Origin: Polyangiaceae bacterium
GTDB lineage: Bacteria; Myxococcota_A; Polyangia; Polyangiales; Polyangiaceae
Assembly (NCBI GenBank): GCA_025453595.1
Contig: JALOQB010000050.1
Coordinates: forward strand, 1 to 44,931
Direction of reading: 5' to 3'
DNA length: 44,931 nucleotides
This document shows, piece by piece, positions 1 to 8,075 of this stretch. The notes under the pieces are model-generated. The model had not been told where the DNA came from, ran no database searches, and saw only the letters and a program-made list of their open reading frames with translations. Numbering within the stretch: position 1 is the first letter of the stretch; each line of letters opens with the position of its first letter. Made by a program: the position numbers and the translations under genes.

Positions 1-27
1 CGTGGGGGGAGCCGGGGGATGCAAGGG

Positions 28-280
28 GGCCGCGCGGGGCGCAGCCCCATCGGCCCCCTTGCCCGGGTGTGGGCGGGCAGCCCACCGTTTCCGCGAAGCC
101 CCCGGGGCGCAGCCCCTGCTCAAGTCCTTGCCCGGGCGTGGGCGGGCAGCCCACCGTTTCCACAAAGCCCCCGGGGCGCAGCCCCCTCCCTTCCTTGCCC
201 GGGGGTGGGCCCCACAAGGCCCACCGTTCCCGAGAAGGCCCGATCCCCCTGGAAACCTTGCCCCTGTCAGGCCCCCGGGA
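28..280. repeat. Imperfect GC-rich tandem repeat array upstream of prfB
   Basis: Units begin with CCTTGCCCGGG at 57, 126 and 193, and a shorter CCTTGCCCC copy begins at 256, so the period is about 69, 67 and 63 bases. Each full unit carries a GGGCGGGCAGCCCACCGTTT block and a CCCCCGGGGCGCAGCCCC block; the latter is a self-complementary GC core. The tail of a still earlier unit is visible at about 28-60. The short open frames across this stretch are products of the repeat and are not genes. No promoter for prfB can be picked out with confidence. Confidence 0.75.
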
Positions 281-350
281 GGAAGATCGTGGGGAGGGGT
301 CGATGCCGTGCTGGCGCGGCAGGGCTAGTTCCGCTAAAGGGGTGTGCATC

Positions 351-1497
351 ATGGGAACCGAGACACGCGAAGTATTCGCTGATCTCTCACGGCGTCTTGA
401 GGCGCTAAGGGGGTATCTTTGACTTCCCCCGGCTCAAGCGTCACCTGGAAGAACTGAACGCAGACGCATCCAACCCTGAGCTGTGGGCCGATCCGGCCAA
501 GGCGCAGGTGGTGCTTCGCAAGCGCGACGAGATGGATCGAAAGATCTCGAGCGTCGAGCAGCTTTCCAAAGAGATCCTGGATGGGGTCGAGCTCTACGAG
601 CTGGCCGAGGCCGAGAACGACGAGGGGCTGCAGGCTGAGCTGGCCGAGCAGGCGAAATCCCTTGAAACGAGGCTGAGGCAGGCCGAGCTGCGGCGCATGC
701 TATCGGGGCCTGCCGATCATGCGAGCGCCATCATCCAGATTCACCCTGGCTCTGGCGGCCAGGACGCCAAGGGGTGGGCCTTCAGCATGATCCGCATGTA
801 CTCGCGGTGGGCTGAAGCACACGGCTACAAGGTCGAGATCCTCGACTACGAGCCCTCCGAGGAGAACGGCAACGAGTGCGTGGACGACGCGGTGCTGCGG
901 GTCGATGGGCCCAATGCGTACGGGTTTCTACGCGCCGAGTCGGGGATCCACCGCTTCGTGCGGATCTCGCCTTACGACTCCCAGGGGCGGCGTCAGACGG
1001 CCTTCGTGGCGGTCGACGTGACCCCGGACATGGAGGACGAGATCAACATCGAGGTGAAGCCCGAGGACGTCGAGATCACCACGATGCGCGCCGGCGGCAA
1101 GGGTGGGCAGAACGTGAACAAGGTCGAGACGGCGGTGCGCTTGAAGCATCACCCGACCGGGCTCAACATTGTCTGCCGCGCCGAGCGGAGCCAGCACCAA
1201 AACCGCGCCCTCGCGATGAAGATGCTCAAGGCGAAGCTCTACGAGCTCGAGCTGCGCAAGCGAGAAGACGCGGCGGCGGCCATCGCGGCGGCGAAGACGG
1301 ACATCGCCTGGGGGCACCAGATCCGTTCGTACGTGTTGATGCCTTACCGCCTCGTCAAGGATCTGCGCACCAGCCACCAGACCGGTGATGTGCAGGCGAT
1401 CCTGGATGGCGACCTTGACCCCTTCCTGGAGGCGTACCTGCTCGCCGCGGCGGACGGGAAGCTCAAGAAGGGCGGCGTCGTCGAGGACGTTGACTGA
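351..1497 (+). CDS. prfB: Peptide chain release factor 2, with programmed +1 frameshift
   Basis: RF2 recognises UGA and UAA and triggers peptidyl-tRNA hydrolysis on the ribosome. Translation starts at ATG 351 and meets an in-frame TGA at 420-422 after 23 codons. A +1 shift on CTT (417-419) skips T420 and resumes at GAC 421, giving about 381 residues. The GGQ catalytic motif is in [13 protein letters not shown], and the family sequence [11 protein letters not shown] lies upstream of it. The start is chosen because only this ATG gives an RF2-like N-terminus ([20 protein letters not shown]) leading into the shift site. The downstream gene overlaps its stop codon. Family and mechanism are secure. 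Confidence 0.96.
408..423 (+). promoter_or_regulatory. prfB: prfB programmed +1 frameshift site
   Basis: AGGGGGTATCTTTGAC has an internal Shine-Dalgarno-like AGGGGG at 408-413, a three-base spacer, the slippery CTT at 417-419 and the poorly terminated TGA C at 420-423. This matches the classical autoregulatory RF2 signal. When RF2 is scarce, the ribosome pauses at UGA and slips +1. Confidence 0.96.
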
Positions 1498-2554
1498 GCG
1501 CGACGAGCCGGTCGCCCGCAACGCGCTGCTGATCTCGCTGGCGCTGTGCCTTGGGGTCGGGCTCCTGGCGCTACGGCCTGCGCTGCGCCCGCCGGACCCG
1601 CTTCTACGGGCGGGCTCCGCTGCCCCGGCGCCGACGCCAGCGCCCACGCGCAGCGCGCTGCCGCTGCGTCTCCCGCAGGATGCACCGCGGCGTGCCCCGC
1701 TCGATCTGACGGAGGAGCAGGCCCGGGCTGGTTACAACGAGTGCATGGTGCCGGATCCGGGGCCAGGCTCCTTCGACAAGCCCCACAACCTGTGGCGCGG
1801 GATGCTCCACGTCCCGAGGGAGGGAGGGGCCCGGGAGGACGGGGGGTTCGATGTCCTGATTCATTTCCACGGCGGGCCGTCGGCCCGGAAGGCGCTGGCG
1901 GCGCCCTCGCGGGGGCTGGTGCTGGCGGGGATCGATCTGGGCAACGGCAGCGGTGCTTACAGCCAGCCATTCGGGAGCTCGATGCTCTTTGACGAGCTGC
2001 GGCACGGCATCGAGAAGCAGCTACGAGCGCACAGCAACCGCCCGGAGGCGTACATCAAGCACCTGGGGTTGAGCGGCTGGAGCGCGGGGTACGGGGCGGT
2101 CAACGCGATCCTGCGGCATGCGGGGGTCGGGGCGGTGGACGCGGTGATCCTGCTGGATGGCCTGCACTCCGGCTATCTTCCGGGGGCGGGGCGCCAGATC
2201 GACGAGCAGAATGTTGCACCCATCTTTGATTTTGCGCGCCTTGCGGTCGAGGATCAGCGCTTCTTTTTCGTGACCCATTCGCAGATTGGGACCGACGGGT
2301 ATGCGTCCACCACCGAGCTCTGTGACCTGCTGCTGAAGCGCCTGAAGCTGCGGCGCCTGGCGGGGGCCCCGGACGAGGATCCGCTGGGGCTGCGCTCGTA
2401 CGTGGACCGAGGTGGGTTTCACCTGCGCGGATTCGGGGGCACGGACGAGCGGGCCCACTGTGACCATTTGCGACACCTGACCGATGCCGTGCGGATGCTG
2501 GAGGCTCGCTGGAAGACACCACGGGTTCGGTCGTCGGAAGCACCGGGTCGTTGA
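1490..2554 (+). CDS. Alpha/beta-hydrolase-like secreted or anchored protein
   Basis: About 354 residues if translation starts at TTG 1490, which overlaps the last eight bases of prfB in another frame. The N-terminus has a hydrophobic segment ([17 protein letters not shown]), likely a signal or anchor, followed by a Pro/Ala-rich linker. The body shows FHGGPS, which resembles an oxyanion loop, the nucleophile elbow [10 protein letters not shown] (GxSxG), a following LLDGLH that could supply the acid, and a late HCDHL that could supply the catalytic His. Substrate and exact family are not recognisable. The TTG start is inferred from the overlap and the hydrophobic N-terminus; a later start would remove the signal segment. 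Confidence 0.7.
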   Translation: MTERDEPVARNALLISLALCLGVGLLALRPALRPPDPLLRAGSAAPAPTPAPTRSALPLRLPQDAPRRAPLDLTEEQARAGYNECMVPDPGPGSFDKPHNLWRGMLHVPREGGAREDGGFDVLIHFHGGPSARKALAAPSRGLVLAGIDLGNGSGAYSQPFGSSMLFDELRHGIEKQLRAHSNRPEAYIKHLGLSGWSAGYGAVNAILRHAGVGAVDAVILLDGLHSGYLPGAGRQIDEQNVAPIFDFARLAVEDQRFFFVTHSQIGTDGYASTTELCDLLLKRLKLRRLAGAPDEDPLGLRSYVDRGGFHLRGFGGTDERAHCDHLRHLTDAVRMLEARWKTPRVRSSEAPGR

Positions 2555-2601
2555 TGCGAGACGAGGGGGCCGCCCTTGAGGGAGATGTGTTTTTCTTTAA
2601 A

Positions 2602-2614
2602 GTATCTCTGATAC
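2602..2614. promoter_or_regulatory. Small dyad in the promoter region of the LuxR-TPR gene
   Basis: GTATCTCTGATAC is a perfect 5-bp dyad with a 3-base spacer. It lies in an AT-rich pocket 25 bases ahead of ATG 2640, within the 85-base gap. The pocket would be a natural promoter position and the dyad could be an operator. No protein is assigned to it. Confidence 0.35.
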
Positions 2615-2639
2615 CACCGACCCCTCTTGGGTTCCTTGC

Positions 2640-4121
2640 ATGGCAGGTTCGAGAGAAGCCCCTCCCAAATTGTCGATAGACGCGCTCTCCAGCCGTCGTC
2701 GCGAGCTGTTGCAGCTGGTGGCGAAGGGGCTGACAAACGACGAGATCGGCCGTGTGCTGTCGATTTCACCGGGCACGGTCCGCTCCCATATCTCGACGCT
2801 TCTTGAGCAGCTTGACGTGAGCAACCGGACAGAAGCGGCGGCGCTCTACGTGGCCTGGGAGTCTCGACCGAACCAGGTCGCGGAGGTGCTGAGCCGGCCC
2901 GCGATCGCGGTGTTGCCCTTCGAGTCGAGCTCGACCGATCCGCGGTCCCAGACGGTGGCGCTGGGGCTTTTTCACGACTTTGCCCACATGTTCGCCCGGT
3001 GGTGCTGGTTCCCCGTGATCGCGACGATGTCCAGCAAGCACGGGCGCTCCCTGGGCAGGACGTCGCAGGAGATCGGGGCGGCCCTCAACGCGCGGTTCCT
3101 GGTGGACGGGGCCTTGCGGCCCCGGGGGTCTGGCTGGCGCCTCTCGGTGCAGCTGGTGGATGCGACGACGGGGTTTCAGCTCTGGAGCGACCAGCGCGAT
3201 TACAGCTCGGAAGAGCCGTTCGGCAACGAGAGCGAGGTGTGCCACGCCATCGTGGCGGCGGCGTACAGCGCGCTGACGACGGCGACGCTGTTCGCGCAGG
3301 ATCTTCCCGGGGCCGAGCACCGGGCCTGGGAGCTTGCGTACCAGGGCATGGCGCTGCGAGAGCGGCGCGACGCGGCGTCCAACGAGGCCGCCGGGGAGCG
3401 CTTCCAGGCGGCGCTCGCCCGGGAGCCTCAGCTGCCGCTGGCTCACTTCGGCCTGGGGCTGCTGGCGTACGATGCGGTGCTGAACCAGTGGGGCTCGCGG
3501 GACCAGGCGATCGAGCGCCTCTGCATCGCGGGGGAGCGCTGCCGGGAGCTCGCTCCGCAGGCCGCGGAGGGTCATTTTCTCGTGGGGCGTTACCTGCAGG
3601 CCCGCGCCGACTGGGGGGCTGCCCGGGGGCCCCTCGAGACCGCCGTGGGCCTCAACCCCAGCTTTGCCCTGGCCCACGCCGCGCTGGCCCAGTCCCTCGA
3701 GATCGAGGGGCGCACGGACGACGCGCTGCTGCGGCTCGAGCATGCGGCGAGGCTGGGGCCGCGCTCGTTCCTGACGGGGCTGGCGGTGCTGCGCTTCACG
3801 CGGGCGGAATACATCGAGGCTCTCGCCCTGGCCGAGAGGGCGATCACGCTCTCCCCGATGTACCCCTTCGCGCGGGCGCTCGCGGCCACCTCGGCGGCCC
3901 TGGGGGGCCACCTCGAGCGCGCCGTCGAGCACATCGCTGTCCTGAGGACCGCGCACCCCTACTTCAACGAGCGCGACTTTGTCTCGACCTTTGGCGGCAG
4001 CATCGACGTGATCCGGCGCTTCTCCCGGGGCATCGAGCTCGCCTCGCGTGGCTGGCAGACGCGTGCCTCCGAGGCGCTATCTGACGATCGTCAGATGGCG
4101 CGGGATGAGCTCGATACGTAG
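2640..4121 (+). CDS. LuxR-type HTH / TolB-like / TPR transcriptional regulator
   Basis: 493 residues. Residues ~15-70 form a LuxR/GerE helix-turn-helix (LTNDEIGRVLSISPGTVRSH). Residues ~85-200 resemble the TolB/FlgO-like domain found in adenylate-cyclase-type and CadC-like regulators (AIAVLPFESSS, then FLVDGALRPRGSGWRLSVQL). Residues ~225-460 are TPR-like helical repeats. There is no receiver or autoinducer domain, so the input is probably protein-protein or through the TolB-like part. It sits directly upstream of, and in line with, the lipid operon, which makes it the obvious candidate regulator. The ATG at 2640 is supported by a good HTH spacing; no strong ribosome binding site is visible. 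Confidence 0.85.
   Translation: MAGSREAPPKLSIDALSSRRRELLQLVAKGLTNDEIGRVLSISPGTVRSHISTLLEQLDVSNRTEAAALYVAWESRPNQVAEVLSRPAIAVLPFESSSTDPRSQTVALGLFHDFAHMFARWCWFPVIATMSSKHGRSLGRTSQEIGAALNARFLVDGALRPRGSGWRLSVQLVDATTGFQLWSDQRDYSSEEPFGNESEVCHAIVAAAYSALTTATLFAQDLPGAEHRAWELAYQGMALRERRDAASNEAAGERFQAALAREPQLPLAHFGLGLLAYDAVLNQWGSRDQAIERLCIAGERCRELAPQAAEGHFLVGRYLQARADWGAARGPLETAVGLNPSFALAHAALAQSLEIEGRTDDALLRLEHAARLGPRSFLTGLAVLRFTRAEYIEALALAERAITLSPMYPFARALAATSAALGGHLERAVEHIAVLRTAHPYFNERDFVSTFGGSIDVIRRFSRGIELASRGWQTRASEALSDDRQMARDELDT
4074..4101. promoter_or_regulatory. Long palindrome, lux-box-like, ahead of the lipid operon
   Basis: ATCTGACGATCGTCAGAT at 4079-4096 is a perfect 18-bp palindrome. Extending to 4074-4101 gives 13 of 14 complementary pairs per side. 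It lies inside the 3' end of the LuxR-TPR gene, about 150 bases ahead of the first operon gene. The CTG...GATC...CAG arrangement resembles LuxR-type operators. There is no T-run, so it is not a simple terminator. That the adjacent LuxR-HTH protein binds here is an inference. Confidence 0.5.
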
Positions 4122-4248
4122 GGTTTTCTGTACGCCTGCGGGGAACCACCAGCAGAGCCCCGCCCCCACGGGGGAGTGTGGTTGCGCCTGCTCGCTGGTG
4201 TGATGTTTCCCCCTGTGCACCTGGTTCAACCCAGACCTGAGGCCTCTT

Positions 4249-4842
4249 GTGACCACCGAAGCGCCCGTCGAAACGCAGAGAATCTCGCCGGTTTTGCACC
4301 GGATCCAGGCTGCGCAATACGATCTGCTCCGCGATCGAGCGCGGGGGCTGGACCAGCTGAACAAGCTGTTTCGCGAGGGAACCTTCCCCCGGGCGCCGCT
4401 GGATGGAGCGACGAACGGGCAGCCGATCGCGGTCGACATCGCGCCGCTGGTCTCTGGCCCGGTGGCCGAGCTGTTGCTGCGGACCAAGCCCTGGCACGGC
4501 AAGCTTTTTGATGCAGAGAACAGCACCGGAGAGAACCTGCTCACGCCGCAATTTGTGACACTCTCGCGCATGCTGTTCCCCGCGTACCGGGGGTTTCGAC
4601 CGGTGAGCGAGGGGGTCCTCGCGGGCTTCCCCTTCCGGACCTACGCCGGAGAGGGGATCCAGGACCCGGACCGGCGCGTGCTGAAGATCGACTACGACAG
4701 CCCGGAGAACCCGCCGGCGATCCAGCGGATCCTCGACGAGCTGGTGCAGATTGATGACAACTATTACCTCGGCAAGGCCCACTTCCGGCTCTCCTTGACG
4801 AGCTGGCATCTGCTCTTTTTCTTCGCGCTCCAGCGGCGCTGA
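4249..4842 (+). CDS. Unknown protein, first gene of the lipid operon
   Basis: 197 residues starting at GTG 4249, preceded by TGAGG about eight bases upstream. I do not recognise the family. Visible features are a hydrophilic N-terminus with QAAQYDLLRDRARGLDQLNKL, a central TKPWHGKLFD, and a C-terminal stretch with DELVQIDDNYYLGKAHFRL ending in an aromatic LLFFFAL. There is no signal peptide and no clear transmembrane helix, although the tail is hydrophobic. It lies 21 bases ahead of the GMC oxidoreductase and is almost certainly co-transcribed, so a role in handling the lipid product or substrate is plausible but unproven. Confidence 0.75.
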   Translation: MTTEAPVETQRISPVLHRIQAAQYDLLRDRARGLDQLNKLFREGTFPRAPLDGATNGQPIAVDIAPLVSGPVAELLLRTKPWHGKLFDAENSTGENLLTPQFVTLSRMLFPAYRGFRPVSEGVLAGFPFRTYAGEGIQDPDRRVLKIDYDSPENPPAIQRILDELVQIDDNYYLGKAHFRLSLTSWHLLFFFALQRR

Positions 4843-4863
4843 TCGCACCGGAGAGGCACCGCG

Positions 4864-6855
4864 ATGCAAGGCTCCTTTCTCTCTGCCGCCGAGCGAGCGA
4901 CGCTGGCGCTGCTGTGCGACACGCTCCTCCCGTCGCTGGACCCTCTGCCCGGGGAAGACCCGCGGCTGATGGGGATCTCGGCGGCGCACCTGAACCTGAG
5001 CTCGATCATCGAGGACGCCCTCGGGCGCACCCTGGACGAGGATGGGAAGACGGAGGTCCGACAGTTCCTGCGCATGCTGGAGCAGCCCGCGTTCAACGGC
5101 GCGACCGCCGGGGTCTGGGGCATGTTCTCGGGCCTGACGCTGGAGGGACGCACCAGCCTGTTGCAGGCGTTCGCGACCCATAAAATACCGCTGATTCGCC
5201 GGGCCTTTGCGGGGCTCTCCCGGCTGACCCTCTCGCTGTTTTACTCCCTTGATCTCCCCGATCTCCCGAACCCGACGCACCCTGCGCTGGGGTACCGGCT
5301 CCCGGTGCAGCAGGCGCGGCACGAGGAGCGGCCTCTCAAGCTGCTCTCGGTGGAGCAGCGTACGCTCTCCTGCGATGTGCTGGTCGTCGGCTCCGGCGCC
5401 GGCGGCGGCGTGGCGGCGGCGGAGCTGGCCAGGGCCGGCCACGACGTGCTCGTGATCGAGAAGGGGGGGGCCTTCCCTGCGCAGGAGGTGGACGGGCGCG
5501 AGTTCCTCGCCCAGCAGCGGCTCTACGAGCGCAACGGCGCGCTGACCAGCGCCGACGGTAGCGTGGCGATCCTGGCCGGGAGCACCCTGGGGGGCGGGAC
5601 CGCTGTCAACTGGGCGGGTTCACTTCGTCCCCCCATGGAGATCCTGGAGGAGTGGCAGCGGGAGCATGGCTTTGAAGGGGTCGCCAGCCCGGAATTTCAG
5701 CGGAGCCTGGATGTGGTCTCGGAGCGCATCGGGGTCGATCCCACGCGGGAGGACGCGCCGAGCGTGAACACCCAGGTGTTCGAGGCGGGGCTGCGGGCGC
5801 TCAGGTACAGCGTCGCGCGCATCCCCCGGAACGCGGCGGACTGCGGCGGGGACTGCGGGTTCTGTCACTTCGGCTGCCCCACCGGCGCGAAGCGCACGAC
5901 GCCGCGGACCTTCCTCCAGGATGCCAGCGAGCGAGGCGCCCGGATCCTGGTGCGGGCCCAGGTCGAGCGGATCCTGCATCGCGGGGGCGTCGTGTGCGGG
6001 GCCCTGGTGCGCATCGACGACGGGGAAGGGCGGTACCGCAACGTCGACGTGCAGTGCAAGGCGGTGGTGCTGGCCGCGGGCGCCATCCACACGCCGGCCC
6101 TCATGCTGCGCTCGGGCCTGGGCAACGCGAACATCGGGCGGCACCTGCACCTCCACCCGACGGTGGCCACGGCCGGCATTTTTGATCGGCCGATCCGTGC
6201 CTGGCAAGGCGCGCCGATGACGCGCTTCAGCGCGGAGTTTGCGGACCTCGACGGGCAGGGCTACGGGGTGCGGTTGATGAACGCCCCGGCGCACCCGGGG
6301 ATGATGGCCTTCGCGACGCCATGGCACTCGGGCCGCACCCACAAGCGTCGCATGCAGGAGAGCGACGTCACCGCGAACATCATCGTCATCACCCGGGACC
6401 GGGACGCGGGGCGCGTGACCGTCGATCGACGGGGGCTACCGAGCGTGGAGTATGCGCTCTCGGCCCGTGACGCGAGGCACATGATGGTCGGGATGCAGGA
6501 GGCGATGCGGATCCACCTCGCCGCCGGCGCGGAGGAGGTGCGACCCCCGCTGGCGAGCGCCCCCAGCTTCCGCCCCGAGCGGGGCGGGTCCTTCAATGAC
6601 TTCCTGCGGGAGGTGGAGCGGGCGGGGCTCCATCGCAACGGCTTCCCGGCCTTCAGCGCCCACCAGATGTCCTCGGCGCGGGTGAGCGGGAGCCCCCGGC
6701 TTGGCGCGATCACGCCCCACGGGGAGTCCTGGGATCTGAAGCGTCTCTTTGTCGTCGACGGGAGCACCTTCCCCACCTGCAGCGGGGTCAATCCGATGCT
6801 CACCATCCTGGGGGTTTCTCACTTCCTTTCGCAACGGATCGCGGCCCAGCTTTGA
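4864..6855 (+). CDS. GMC-family oxidoreductase, long-chain alcohol oxidase-like
   Basis: 663 residues with a good ribosome binding site (GGAGAGG) ahead of ATG 4864. A helical N-terminal domain of about 165 residues precedes the FAD fold. The dinucleotide motif VVGSGAGGGVAAAELARAG lies at ~173-191, followed by AGSTLGGGTAVNW, the GMC signature region. The C-terminus has HQMSSARVSG, which would carry the catalytic His, and DGSTFPTCSGVNPMLTILG, the family's last FAD/substrate motif. The Cys-rich CGGDCGFCHFGCPTGAK segment and the extra N-terminal domain are typical of fatty-alcohol oxidases. A likely role is oxidation of a long-chain alcohol made by the neighbouring genes. Its stop overlaps the next start as TTGA. 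Confidence 0.88.
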   Translation: MQGSFLSAAERATLALLCDTLLPSLDPLPGEDPRLMGISAAHLNLSSIIEDALGRTLDEDGKTEVRQFLRMLEQPAFNGATAGVWGMFSGLTLEGRTSLLQAFATHKIPLIRRAFAGLSRLTLSLFYSLDLPDLPNPTHPALGYRLPVQQARHEERPLKLLSVEQRTLSCDVLVVGSGAGGGVAAAELARAGHDVLVIEKGGAFPAQEVDGREFLAQQRLYERNGALTSADGSVAILAGSTLGGGTAVNWAGSLRPPMEILEEWQREHGFEGVASPEFQRSLDVVSERIGVDPTREDAPSVNTQVFEAGLRALRYSVARIPRNAADCGGDCGFCHFGCPTGAKRTTPRTFLQDASERGARILVRAQVERILHRGGVVCGALVRIDDGEGRYRNVDVQCKAVVLAAGAIHTPALMLRSGLGNANIGRHLHLHPTVATAGIFDRPIRAWQGAPMTRFSAEFADLDGQGYGVRLMNAPAHPGMMAFATPWHSGRTHKRRMQESDVTANIIVITRDRDAGRVTVDRRGLPSVEYALSARDARHMMVGMQEAMRIHLAAGAEEVRPPLASAPSFRPERGGSFNDFLREVERAGLHRNGFPAFSAHQMSSARVSGSPRLGAITPHGESWDLKRLFVVDGSTFPTCSGVNPMLTILGVSHFLSQRIAAQL

Positions 6856-8075
6856 CCCCTCGTCCCGACGAACTCGCCGCCGAGCTGTACCTGGAGGAGG
6901 ACATCTCCCCGGCGGCCCCTTACCAGCCGGTAAGCGCGCCGCAGGTCGTGCTCGTCACCGGCGCCACGGGCTTCCTGGGTGCCTTCGTGGTCCGGGATCT
7001 GCTGCGCATGACGGGGGCGACGATCTACTGCCTGGTGCGGGCGCAGGACGCGGACGCCGCCCGCCAGCGGCTCGCCGCGAACTTCGCCCACTACCGGATC
7101 GAGCACCCGGAGCTGACGTCGCGGGTCGTCGTGGTCACCGGGAACGCCGAGCTACCGCGGCTCGGGATCGACGACCCGGTGTACGAGTGGCTCGCGACGC
7201 ACGTCGATACCATCTACCACCTCGCCGCGTCCGTGAGCTTCATGCCCGGGTACGAGCAGCTCAAGGCGATCAACGTCACGGGGTTGAAGCACGTGCTGCG
7301 CCTGGCCTGCGCGAGGCGCACGAAGATCGTTCACTACACCTCGACCTACGCCGTCTTCAATTCCGACGCCTACGCCCTCGCCCAGCGGGTCCACGAGACC
7401 AGGCTCGTCGGGTCGAGCGAGGGGTTTCCCCGGGGGTATGACCGGTCCAAATGGGTCGCCGAGAAGCTGGTCGAGCTGGCCCAGCAGCGGGGCCTCCCGG
7501 TCACGATGTACCGCGCCGGTTTCATCTCGGGCGACACCCGGACCGGCATCCACAACAAGATGGACCCGGTGGCCCAGATGCTCGCGGTCTGCCTCTGCAC
7601 CGGCCACGCCTTTCACCTCGACGTGCACCTCCACCTCACCCCGGTCGACTTCTGCAGCCGGGCGCTGGTCAAGATCTCGCTCCACGCCGGGTCCGAGAAC
7701 CGGATCTTCCACCTGGTCCAGCCGGCCCCTATCCCGACGCGCCGGCTGCTCGACTGGATGATCGAGGAGGGGGTCAACCTGAAGCTGGTCCCCTACGCCG
7801 CGTGGTACGAGCAGCTCCGGATTGTTTGCAGGAAATACCCGCAATTCATCCCTGCGTTTTACCTCTCCAGCCGGGAGCAAACCAGGGCCTTTGGCGAGGG
7901 AGAGAACCTCTCCTCGCTGTATTTTGACACGATCAACGTCGACCAGATCCTCCCCCCGGAGGAGCGCTGCCCTGCGATGGAGCCGCCGCTGCTGAGGCGG
8001 TACCTGGATTACATCGCGAGCCCCGACCGGGGGTACGAGGTGGTCGTCCGCAGGCGTGAGGGGAGGGCCTCGTGA
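6852..8075 (+). CDS. NAD(P)H-dependent thioester reductase (Male-sterility/NAD_binding_4 type)
   Basis: About 407 residues starting at TTG 6852, which overlaps the GMC stop. The Rossmann motif VTGATGFLGAFVVRDLL is at ~36-52. HYTSTYAVF supplies the conserved Ser/Thr, and YDRSKWVAEKLV supplies the catalytic Tyr-x-x-x-Lys. The closest families are the free-standing thioester reductases of NRPS/PKS and heterocyst glycolipid systems (HglB/HetM-like) and the R domains of carboxylic acid reductases. These release an ACP-bound acyl chain as aldehyde or alcohol. It lacks its own carrier domain, so it would act on the ACP of the following proteins. Whether it performs two- or four-electron reduction cannot be told from the sequence. 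Confidence 0.88.
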   Translation: MTPRPDELAAELYLEEDISPAAPYQPVSAPQVVLVTGATGFLGAFVVRDLLRMTGATIYCLVRAQDADAARQRLAANFAHYRIEHPELTSRVVVVTGNAELPRLGIDDPVYEWLATHVDTIYHLAASVSFMPGYEQLKAINVTGLKHVLRLACARRTKIVHYTSTYAVFNSDAYALAQRVHETRLVGSSEGFPRGYDRSKWVAEKLVELAQQRGLPVTMYRAGFISGDTRTGIHNKMDPVAQMLAVCLCTGHAFHLDVHLHLTPVDFCSRALVKISLHAGSENRIFHLVQPAPIPTRRLLDWMIEEGVNLKLVPYAAWYEQLRIVCRKYPQFIPAFYLSSREQTRAFGEGENLSSLYFDTINVDQILPPEERCPAMEPPLLRRYLDYIASPDRGYEVVVRRREGRAS

